Positions 12,325 to 22,200 of a stretch of DNA of 64,000 nucleotides are shown here, piece after piece. The notes under the pieces were generated by a model, which searched no databases, was not told the origin of the DNA, and worked only from the letters and a program-made list of their open reading frames with translations. The stretch spans positions 3,162,001 through 3,226,000 of the forward strand of contig CATNEN010000007.1 in assembly GCA_950097015.1 (NCBI GenBank), written 5' to 3'. The DNA is from Macrostomum hystrix. Its lineage: Eukaryota; Platyhelminthes; Macrostomidae. A program made the position numbers and the translations under genes. The stretch's first letter is position 1. Each line of letters starts with the position of its first letter.

Positions 12325-14661
12325 TCAGGCGGAGGGCATCTCGTCCACCGGTTTGGCGTGCGGTGGCTGCTGCTGCTGAGCGGCTCCGGTGCCCACGGCC
12401 GGGTCGCGTTGCAGCCCCCAGCCAGCCGAGGGGTTGGCGGACTTGACGCTGGCTGCCAGTTTGGTGGCATTCCACAGCATGGCGCTGAGCTGCTGGTTGT
12501 GTGCGCCGCCCCAGCTCTGGTGTCCGGCGCTAGCGGCTGCGGCGGCTGCTGACGAAGCCTTTGACGACATCAGCATCGGCGGCACGATCGGCATCGCCGG
12601 CTGCGCGATCGGCGGCTGCGGCGGGCAGGCGGAGCTCGTCAATTGAGGCGCGGCGGCTACGGTCGGACGGCGAAAGGCAGCGCCGGCGGCGGAGGCGGCT
12701 TCAGCTGCTTCCGCGGCGTCGAATCCGGAAAAGTCGGCCGGATTGGCCTGGCTGCTGAAGTGCTGGTTCAGCAGCCGGGTGCCCTGCAGGGCATTGTTCT
12801 ACGGCGGAAGGAGGGAGGGCGTTACAGCTACTCAACTGAGAAGGCGGTCGGTGTACACAGCAAGACAGACAGAGTAACTGCTTGAAAAATATATGCCTTA
12901 AGCTTTCCACACCGCGGCCAGAATTCAGACAGACAGAGCACAACACTGGAGTGAGTAAGTGAGTTGAGCAAGTGGTGAACTTACTTCTCACGGACTTCAG
13001 CACACACTAATGAGTAACATGCTATTTAAATAAGAAACTAAATCGCAACTAGCATAATAAAGATACCAATCAAAGTAGAGCTATCCGTTCAGATATGCGG
13101 CTTTTAACAAAACAGAAAACAAATGCAACTTGCCGTGAGCATGCTCACAGCTGGCACTTGAGCACAGCTTGAGCAAGGCACATACCATGGCTCTGTACCA
13201 GCGGAATGTCTGCAATTGGTAATCAAAAGAGTTGAAAAGCATACAAGAAATGAATACATACATCTCTCAACAGAAATAAAGGCAAATGTAAGCAAAAACT
13301 GAAATCCGATAATTCATTTTACAATGTCAGTTTCGAGGTGTAAAATTGGCTTTGAAAACGAAAATTGTAGAAATCAGCTAAAGTTTAGAACGCGAGATAG
13401 ATTTCTATTGGGAAACGGCTATGACCCAATGTGAGGAATAAAATCACTGTTCCGCAGAGAACCTGTGAGTCAGGGCGGTCGCTACCGGAACTTCACTTAC
13501 TGGAAGCTGCAGGTACGGATTCGAAGGCCTGTAGAAGAGCTGCTGAAAGCGAGTATTTGTTGGATCAGGATGTGGCTAAATCTGATGTGAGCAGAAATGG
13601 TGAGAAGAGCTCATGATATCATAAATTCATTAGACGCTACTGTGAGTAAGCAGGTTGGTTGATCTGAGTGATCTGAGCACACGTCAATCCTACTCGGGCA
13701 GGTGAGTAAATTCGTGAGCGGCATACCTGCGGCAGCAGCTTGCTGAGCGGGTGAGTCTTGTTGGAAGAGTTGCCAGATAGCTGACCATTTCGCATCATCT
13801 GGGCCTGCATCTGCAGGTTGGAGAGTAGCATGGCCTGGAGCTGCTGCAGCTGCTGGGCCTGCAGTGGCATCGGCAGACGGCGCTGAGCTGCCGCGGCTGC
13901 TGCGGGAGACACGCCAGATGAGAACATTGGTGAAGCAGCAGGCAGAGACGTAGGCGGCTGCGGCTGCGGCTGTGGCTGCTGCGGCTGCGGCTGTGGCTGC
14001 TGCGGCTGCGGCTGTGGCTGCTGCGGCTGCGGCTGTAGACGGGGTGGCAGTGGATTTTGAGCCACAAATGGGGCAGCAGTGGCCTGCAGTGGTCTGTGCT
14101 GAGGCTTCTGAGGTGGCGGCTGCGTCTGCTGCTGCTGCTGGTGCTGCTGCTGGTGCTGCTGCTGCTGGTGCTGCTGCTGGTGCTGCTGCTGCTGGTGCTG
14201 CTGCTGCTGGTGCTGCTGCTGCTGCTGCTGCTGAGACTGGCGGGCGGAGGCTGGAACCAGAGGCGGCACCGAGGACTGCCGACCGCCTGCAGGCGCGGCA
14301 GCGGCGTCATGCATTTGCACCTGCAAGTCGCCAATCAGCTTGTAGATGGCCCGGCTATCCTTGCTGCCGCGCGAGCCCCGGTCTGAGCCCGCTGCGCCCA
14401 GGCTGCTCTCGATCTCCTCGAGGGTCCGCGCTTGTCCGTTTTGCGGCAGAACTGGCATTTTCGAGCTGCCTGAGGAAGCCGCGCTGCTGGCTCGAGGGGC
14501 GGCTGCAGCGGAGCCGAACAGCAGCGACTTTAGGTTCGCCTCCACCTCCTGAGCGTACATCGGCCGCGGTGGCGCCTGCGAGGCGGGTGGCTGCGGTGGA
14601 CGCAGGAGGTGCATCAGCGATGGTCCAACATTTGAGGCTGCGGCCTCCTGCTGCTGCTGTT

Positions 14662-14702
<41 letters not shown>

Positions 14703-14883
14703 GAGTTTGCATCAGGCCCTTGTCTGTCGCGCATGTCCTGGAAGATGCGCTCGAGCTGCTGCTGGGCGCCGCTTCTGTTTTCGGTCTCGGCCTCCTGCGT
14801 CTTCGGCTGCGGCTCATCCAACGCCAACCACTTGGCGAAGCGCGACGAAGCTGAGCTGCCGCCCTGTCCGAGTCCACTGACAG

Positions 14884-14929
<46 letters not shown>

Positions 14930-17039
14930 ACTGGTTGGAGCGGTCTGGGTCTCCTGTTGCGAGCTGCCGTTGTCGCCCTCTGCGATCTCTACATCCTCCG
15001 GGAGGCCCGTCAGCTCCAGCTTGTCCATCTTGTCCAGCGGTCCCTCGTCGAACCAGGCGGGCAGCTCCTCCTTGTCTCCAGCCCGGTGCCGCTGGGCCTG
15101 GAAGCCGCGGCCGGCCTGCTGGTCCCGCAGACCCTGGCTTCGCTCCCACTGGCCGCTGGGGCCGCCGGAGGGCCCTCCGCGCGCAGCTGGGGGCGGCCGC
15201 TCCATGCGCCGGCCGAAGCCTCCGCCACCGCCTGTGCCGCCGAATCGCGGAGGCGGCAGCAGCTCCTTCTTGTTGTTCTCCTTCTCCGACTCCGGCCTCG
15301 TCGGATGCTCTGCGACCTCCGCTGACGGCCAGCCGCGCTGCCTCGACATGGACGAAGTGGCGGGGGACGCGGCCTCTTCCTTCGTGCGCTCTATAAGTTT
15401 TGGAATGGCTTTGATGTAGCTTTAACGCTTCAGTAAGCTATTTGAGATTTCTGACAACTCATGAAAGCTGTGCAAAGTGCATCAGAGCTTATCTGTACTT
15501 TCTAAGCACTGAATTTGAGGAGGTGCGAAGGCTTTCCGCGTCGCACTCTATTATTTGGGTTTGTGAGAGTAAAATATTGTGTGGTCGTAGCTTAGTGGTT
15601 AGAGCGTCGGACACACGACCTAAAGGTTAGATGTTCGAATCTCGATTCAATTCAATTTGTGTTTTAGCTTAGACAGCTTAAATCAGCAATGCTTCTATTC
15701 ACCCAGCCGAATCGCCCAATTTCAACCAAGCCCATGGACTGAAGAGCTGTACGCAGCCTTCAGATGCGCCGCGAAATGGCTGCAGCTGTGCTGTCGGCTG
15801 CACATTAGAGCAGCTTTATTCAGCTATTAATATGTAGTAAGAAAACAAAGAAATTTATATGAAATTAAGTAAAGTTGAATACAAAATGAATGGCTTGTTT
15901 TAAGTGTTTCTGGAAATTTATCAAGTAATCGAATTTTAAGTAGCAAAAATCATTCACTGGTACATTGTTGACAGTAAATATCGTAGACATGGTGCGCATG
16001 CAATTAATTAAGCTACTTGTATTGTATGTAAGCAAGTTGATCATTGTGGTGGTCAAGGTAATGGTTTAATAAAACGATTTCAGTTGGTGGTTTAGGGTCA
16101 GGCTGTCTGCAATAGTCTCTATTTACCTTTCGTTTATGTGCTGTTTTGTGATATCGATCGCCTAGGCACCCACCTCCCCTCCCTTGTCTCTGACTGGGTC
16201 AAGCAAGTTGCCTTTGTACATAGTAAGGTGTAAAAAACCACTGCACAACTTATTGATTCCCCAGATAAAAAATACCTTAAGCCAAACTGTGAACAAGCTG
16301 ACTTGAACTTGTGTGCGAGTGTACAAGTGACAGCCAGCTGATAATTTTGAGCAGTGAGCAGTGGCCGCCGATGCAAGTTAAAAAAACACCAATGGGTTAA
16401 ATATTTTTCAATCTGGTTTCTCTTTGTGATATGAAAAACGTGACGCATTTTTAAAAAGCCTTTTTTCCACAAAAAATTAAGCTAACTCACTTCGCCTTCT
16501 AGATGACCTTCCAAAAGAACTGCTGTCCTCATTGCTCTGCCCACTACTGTAGGGCTGGATGGTGCTTCCTCGAACTGAAACACAACAAGATTAAAGCAAT
16601 AAAATACATTTCCTTCATTATTAATACTATATATTTCATTAGACTCACCGTTCCTGACTCTCTCAATCTTGGTCTTTCCCTCGAACACGCTGATCTTGCG
16701 CTCTCCTTCGAACAGCTTCACGGGGTCCCACAGACCGCCGTCGCCCACGTAGGCTTTGTCTAGAGCTCTGGGCCAGGCGGATGACAGGCGCGAATCGCGC
16801 ATCTGCAGTAGCGCGTCGCGGTCGTAGCGAATCAGCTGGCGCTGATGTGGCTGCTTCTGGCCGACATCTTGAGACCGTCGCTTCGCTGCGGGTCGAGGAC
16901 CGCGCGGCTTCCTGGCTTGGCTGGCATTTTCCTCCGACTGGGAGCAGTTGTTGCTTCCAGAGGCTGCGCTTGACATCGATGGTTGGGTGCTGCTGCTGCT
17001 GCTTTGGGAGTCCTTCTGCTGATGACTGACGCTGCTCAT
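12325..17039 (-). CDS. EIF4ENIF1: eIF4E transporter (4E-T / EIF4ENIF1-like), copy 2, six exons
   Basis: Exons in transcript order are 17039-16649, 16574-16491, 15390-13727, 13542-13501, 13209-13186 and 12798-12325, giving about 892 aa. All splice sites, the eIF4E-binding YDRDALL motif and the GGLWDPVKLF segment are intact, so this looks like a working paralogue or second allele rather than a pseudogene. Differences from copy 1 include Q15 instead of Q12, Q12-K2-Q4 instead of Q14-K4-Q4, a longer Gln/His tract, an extra PQPQ block, and a few substitutions such as Gly for Ser before RRMERP. Intron 2 (15391-16490) is unrelated to that of copy 1 and contains a tRNA-derived SINE. Upstream of the ATG the sequence also differs. 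It ends in a pyrimidine-rich stretch closed by ggag, a weaker acceptor than the cag of copy 1. Confidence 0.86.
15581..15835 (+). mobile_element. tRNA-derived SINE in intron 2 of 4E-T copy 2
   Basis: An RNA polymerase III A box (tagcttagtggtt, 15588-15600) and B box (gttcgaatc, 15633-15641) sit at tRNA spacing. The anticodon and T stems do not pair, so this is a decayed tRNA-like head, not a tRNA gene. A downstream segment (atgcgccgc...ctgtcggctgcaca, about 15763-15806) recurs near 18720-18762, which supports a dispersed element. The right boundary is approximate. Confidence 0.55.
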
Positions 17040-19025
17040 TCTCCAGTAAAGGAGTTGAAGATAAGGTTCAGAAAGTGAAGAAAGTATGGATGTCTACGGT
17101 CTCATGGTACGAGGTCCATGCTAATGAATACTTATGAATTAGTGCTTAAGTTTAAAGTGAACAAAAGTTTACTTGCTTGCAAATCATATTTGTAGTACAA
17201 TACACGCTGTTTTGCGTATCATAACATGAAAACAAAGTATGCGCTTTTCGGCGATTTCCAGAAACATTTTACAGAATCGAAAGCGAAATAATTATTCTAA
17301 AATTCTGATGACGAGTTTTAGCTGTTGCCTAAATTATAATTGCGAATTGGTGGCAATTGTATTAAATAATTGAGTTAAAAAGTCGTTCAACATCTTCAGC
17401 CACACCGATCACACATTAATGGTTTCACATCATTTTTAAGAATGCAAAACTGATTAAAGCAAAGCTGAGAAGCTAGAAAGTGCTCACCTCTTTGGCTTCA
17501 CGAGTTCTCTCGTCCTTTTCTTGAAAGTCGATTGATGCCTCGAATTGAATGAATTTAAGCGAATACTTTTAAAACGGCACTCAATATTGTACAGTTTACA
17601 TAAATGCCACTATCTATTATTTCTAATATGCAAGGGGATATTTATATATGGTTCGACTAAACAAATTTGAGAATGCCACGTCTATAGAAAAACTTTTATG
17701 AATCTTTTGTTAAGATTCTGGTGAATAATAAAGCCGGGTAAATACTTTATCTAGGGTCTTCACGAATTCCATATGTTGATGTCTTCTAACATTCTGGTCG
17801 CTGACGCCAGTTTTTTTGCTGAATATTGCCGGTTGTTTCCACTCGAAAAAGTAAAGTAGAGTATAGTAATGCGTGACTATGTTTATTACTTCTGATAAAA
17901 TTTTAGATTTGACCACAATCAATGATGTCTACACTCCATTTGTTGTTTTAAGATTGCAGCTTAGCCCAGATAGATAGCTATAATGTCTTTATCCTGAGTC
18001 CTGACCTTGACCTGTAGCTATAGCTATAATGTCTGTAGCTATAAATATAATACCTGTAGCTATAATATCCTTATCCTGAGTCCTGACCTTGACCTGTTAG
18101 CTTAGTGCCACATAAATTTGTAGGCAGGCCTAAACGTCCACTAAGTTTATTTTAGGAATTGTTGCTAGCTGCTTTTGTCTTGTTGCTTTGCCTTTAGGAC
18201 TCCAACTGCCATGTTCACTTTTTGACAGACATGGATCTACGACTATGGCTAGGACCTGGCTAGCTAGCTGTCATACATGAATATTTAAGCCTAGCTACTA
18301 ATTAAATTACCTAAGTTATTTATGCCTACTTATTGCTAAGTCAATATTATAGCAACTGTAATTAACTAGCTAATTTAGTATAGTTTGAGTAGGCCTATGT
18401 ATTGTTAATTTTTACTTGGATAATAGTGTTTGGTTTTGCTAGCTATGTCTAAAAATATGTATTCTTTTATTGAAAACATTAGTCTGAATCAGAAGAGCTA
18501 TGTTCTACTTAGTTTATATTTGCTAGGCCTAATATTAATTAAGTTGAGCGAAATTGGCATCATAAATAGATAAACAAATTTCTCTCATTCCTATGAACTT
18601 ATAAATAATATAGGTAGGCCTAGAGCCTATATACAAAGTGTATGTTGCCCTAGCAAAAACTATTGTCGGCCTAGCCTATGTATAGCTATCCATTGCCTTC
18701 ATAGCTCTGTTGCTTGCTGAATGCGCCGCGCATTAGCTGCGGCTATGCTGTCGGCTGCACACCTGACCCAATTGGGGCAGGTATAATCAATTATTACTAG
18801 CTTTTTTTGCCCGTTGTTTTTGGGGCAGAAATTTAAAGCAAAGCAGTAAGCAATTCACGTCTCTGTATTAACTTTATAGTGAAGGTCACCATTTATTTAT
18901 TTACTGCATTAATGAAAAGTGAAGAGTTTGTTTAAGGGCGTTTTAAGTAAAAAATAAGTGAAAAGTTTGTCTAAACAGCCCCCTCTTGATTACTTCTTTA
19001 GAAACATGTCTCTTAGCCACTCCTC
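17040..19025. other. AT-rich intergenic region with repeat fragments
   Basis: No coding exon is recognised. Two copies of a segment reading atcctgagtcctgaccttga lie near 17990 and 18070, among ctatagctat runs. A diverged copy of the SINE tail lies at about 18720-18762. Confidence 0.45.
18718..18780 (+). mobile_element. Fragment of the SINE tail seen at 15763-15806
   Basis: Shares atgcgccgcg and ctgtcggctgcaca with the 3' part of the SINE at 15581-15835. The tRNA-like head is not seen here. This is a short, eye-level match. Confidence 0.4.
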
Positions 19026-19033
19026 TATACAGT

Positions 19034-19306
19034 CAGTGGCAGATCCTGGAATTTTGTTTTGGGGCGGTCTGTCAGGGGAGCGCCATGAGAATCACAGAGG
19101 GGGTGCCAGTGGCCGAAAAAGGGCGCCAGGAGCCAAGAAAGGGCGCCAGCGGCTGAAAAACGGGAGCCAGTGGCTGAAAAAGGGGCGCCAGCGGCCGAAA
19201 AGGGGCGCCAGTGCTGCGACTGGCGCCCCTGGTGGGGGCATCTTATTCCCATGATTAAAATTTAGGGGGGTGACTGCCCCCCCGCCCCCCCCTAAATCTG
19301 CCTCTG
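19034..19306. mobile_element. hAT-type MITE with 8-bp target duplication
   Basis: The 273-bp element begins cagtggcagatcctgg and ends ctaaatctgcctctg, so its inverted ends read CAGtGGCAGAT / CAGaGGCAGAT. It is flanked by a perfect 8-bp direct repeat, tatacagt, at 19026-19033 and 19307-19314. An 8-bp duplication and CAG-type ends are typical of hAT transposons. There is no transposase. The interior is a small tandem array of about 20-bp units around gggcgccagcggctgaaaaa, plus G and C runs. Confidence 0.85.
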
Positions 19307-19458
19307 TATACAGTATGCATGTACACGCGTATACATAAGGAAAATAGCCATGGCATAACAATAACAATGTCAAAGAAACAAAATTAAACTGTTTCAGAGT
19401 TCAGAGTTAGACAGGTCAAGGTCAATTCGTGACTACTTTTCTATTAATTGCTTGCGAG

Positions 19459-20508
19459 TCACCTCAAGGCCTGGGGATACACCACATTCTTCGTTCTTCC
19501 CCTTGGGTCGAAAATGAATAGGCCAACTGGAGTTCCAACACGGGAGCAGGCGACATAAAGCTGCCCATGCGAGAAGCAAGGAGTCTCCAGGTTGATGCCA
19601 GCCACCTTCAGCAACTGTCCCTGAGCCTTGTTAATAGTCATCGCAAAGCACACTCTCACAGGGAACTGCAGTCGCTTGAACTGAAATGGCAGGTCCATGG
19701 GGATAATTGGAATCCGGGGAACGAACACAGACTCTCCTCTGCCAGATCCAGTCATTATCGTGGCCTCAATCACGTGTGGGAAGAGCCGCCTGACTATCAG
19801 TCTGGTGCCATTACACAGCCTTGGCGCATTCAGGTTGCGGAGGAGCATAATTGGTGCCCCAACTTTCAGCTGCAAGTTGTGCGATGGAGTTCCAGGAGGA
19901 TCTAGAGAGTTCAGAAACTCAACAGGATACTCCACAGCGGTGTCATCAGTCAACGTTGTATCAATTGACTTGTAGGTGAAAACTGCACCTGGCAACTCCT
20001 GAAGAAGTTGGTAGTTAATTTCGTTGGCGGCATCATTTCTAGGACACAGAATTGCCCTCTCTGACAGCCAGTCAACGTCAGCATATCGAACCATCAGGTT
20101 CGGGTAAACTTTTGCCTTGAGCTCCTGCACTGACTGCACAATGGTTCCGATTGTAGCGATCAATGACTGCCCATCCTCGGTGCTAATCTCCAGCAGACCA
20201 TTGCTGATTCGCAATAGATTGGCAGAGAACTCATGAGCTGTTTCGTCTCCTTGAATTGTAGCTCTCATGTTTGTTCGTAGGTGCAACTTCACAACTGATG
20301 GCCACAGGTGAGATGATTTTATGCAAGCATTAATCTCATCAGCAGGAGTGCCACGCGGAATTACAGGCAGCGTTTGTCTAAAGTCTCCAGACAGCAGCAG
20401 AGTGACACCACCCATCAGTTGATCGCCAGCCTCTCTCTTTCTTCTATCCCAGGCTGGCTGGAGAGAAATATCGACCGGAGAGCCCTGCGCACTGGGACGC
20501 CACCGCAC
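19459..20508 (-). pseudogene. Helitron helicase, C-terminal part only (PIF1-like)
   Basis: An open frame of about 349 codons matches the C-terminal half of the PIF1-type helicase of Helitron rolling-circle transposons. Visible landmarks are LLLSGDFRQTLPVIPRG with the GDFRQ motif, LRTNMRA, LKVGAPIMLLRNLNAPRLCN, a TINKAQGQ motif and LYVACSRV near the end. The Walker A half and the Rep nuclease are missing. Just upstream the sequence turns into non-coding Helitron 5' end DNA, so a large internal deletion joined the element's start to its last third. The first codons are not a true start. It cannot encode a full transposase. Confidence 0.8.
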
Positions 20509-21072
20509 TCACCGCACTCAGTCTCAGTGCTGCTTGGGGGCCAGTAGACAGTCTAGGGGTTTGGGCTGTGTACATTCACGGCTTGAAATACAATGTACAG
20601 TCTGGGGCTTCGGCGCCCGGGGAAGGGAGGGGGTGGCTGTAATAAAATTTAGCCCGCAGAGTGCCGGAGGGGAGTTGGGGTGGCTGTCCTCGGAAAACAA
20701 AAAGTGACTCACTTTGAGATTATGCAGCTTTGCTCTGGATTGAGTAGAGATGTTCAAAATTGACAGCATTGTTGGAAAACATGTAAAGTGTAAGTGGATC
20801 AAATTCGGAGAAAATCTGACAAAGTGGGGCGACGATATGTCGAATTGAGTGATTTTTTGACGATTTTTGAGCAGTTTTTTGCACTTTTGAGCAGGAAGGA
20901 AATGATTTTTCAGGAATTTGAGTAGCCTATTGCACTCAGCGTAGGTGGTTTTAGGTATGTGCAAAGTTTGGTGCGATTTGGTTGAGCGGTTTCGGCGTCT
21001 ATAAAGACAAAAGGTTGCACACAGACAGACAGACAGACAGACAGACAGAGTTTTCACTTTTATATATATAGA
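19459..21072 (-). mobile_element. Internally deleted Helitron
   Basis: On the minus strand the element begins TCTATATATATAAAAGTG at 21072, after an A, fitting Helitron insertion between A and T. A (GTCT)n tract and a segment on cellular-looking leader DNA follow before the helicase remnant. The 3' CTRR end with its hairpin was not found, so the right boundary is set at the helicase stop and is provisional. A GTGACT/AGTCAC pair lies just past the stop. Confidence 0.65.
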
Positions 21073-22200
21073 TTATTAATTATTATTATTAATGAAGGCA
21101 ATATGTTGCTCTACAATCTATAGTGCTTGATGTAGTCAATTTTTACTTACTCAAAAAATCTGCTTTTAGAATTGGCTTGATATAAGTTCTCAAATACCCA
21201 TTACCTGATTACCATAGCCATATTCTTTCTTAGAATAGAAATTTATATTTTTTCATACTTTCCTATACCCCTAGGTATATAATGAAATATATCAGAATAT
21301 CACTGAAATTTGCTTCATAATTCTGACCACTATTTTCCTGCTAATCATTACTACACCATTAGTAATAAAATAATTATATACCTCCCACTTAGCTAGCTAC
21401 CATGTTTATTTACATTTATTGATATATTTTTACATCACTAGATATATGAAAAGTTATTGGTATCCCTTTCTTAAAGCACTGTTTACTAAAAAATTCTGTG
21501 TGGACTCTAAGGCCCTTGATCAATGTATATTTGTAATTTTAGTACCCTATTTACATATGTTTATTCAGTAACTGTTTGTTGGGTTGAACCTGATCTATCA
21601 ATAGAAGCTGACTGAGCACCTACTTTGACAAAATCTCAAGCATGCTTTATATGTAAATGGTCGCCTCTATACCTTAAATATAAAAAATTCCATTAATGCA
21701 CATGTCTATGCACATCTAATGCACATTTCTACCCAACCATAGAAATAGCCCACAGAAAATTTCCCCTCTTACCATATTGGCTTAAAAGTGAATAGCCAGC
21801 AGTCATGATTTAATCATGAAAATTACTAATTGAATTAGCTAAGTTTTTACATAAAAATGCTTGTAAGTAGGTACTTTAGGTTGTAGAACAACAAAATTTA
21901 TTGGTTATTTCTGCTATTTCTTTATTAGTCTACTTTTCTATAGTGAGTTAATGCATTACTAACTTGAATAGTAAGTTATGTCATTTTTATGACAGCTCAT
22001 AATGACTTTTTTGTTATAATAATTAATTTCAGGACTTAAATGTTACCAAGTAACATTATACTCACCAATAGTATCATAGGAATATATGATTCTGTCTCAT
22101 CAACTAAAGACAATTATGCTTCCCAATTTCACTACTGATGTCACTAGTTTGCATTTTACTTATTGATTTTCTTTTAAACTTGACTTCTTGCATTGTACAG
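21073..22200. other. AT-rich region upstream of the phosphatase
   Basis: No exon, repeat array or mobile element is recognised. It probably holds promoter or intron sequence of the phosphatase gene, whose true first exon I cannot locate. Confidence 0.35.

Larger units (their letters stand above)
9724..17039 (-). repeat. Right arm of the large inverted duplication
   Basis: Reverse-complement partner of 616-8010. It differs by CAG-run lengths (69 bp longer across exon 3), a few substitutions, a different intron 2 and a different array length. The two 4E-T genes are therefore convergent. Confidence 0.9.

Noticed and set aside
15581-15655. Possible functional tRNA gene
   Set aside because: A and B boxes are good, but anticodon and T stems do not pair and U33 is missing; it is a SINE head.
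20524-21057. 177-codon minus frame inside the Helitron
   Set aside because: It begins in the GTCT repeat of the Helitron 5' end and has no helicase or Rep motifs.
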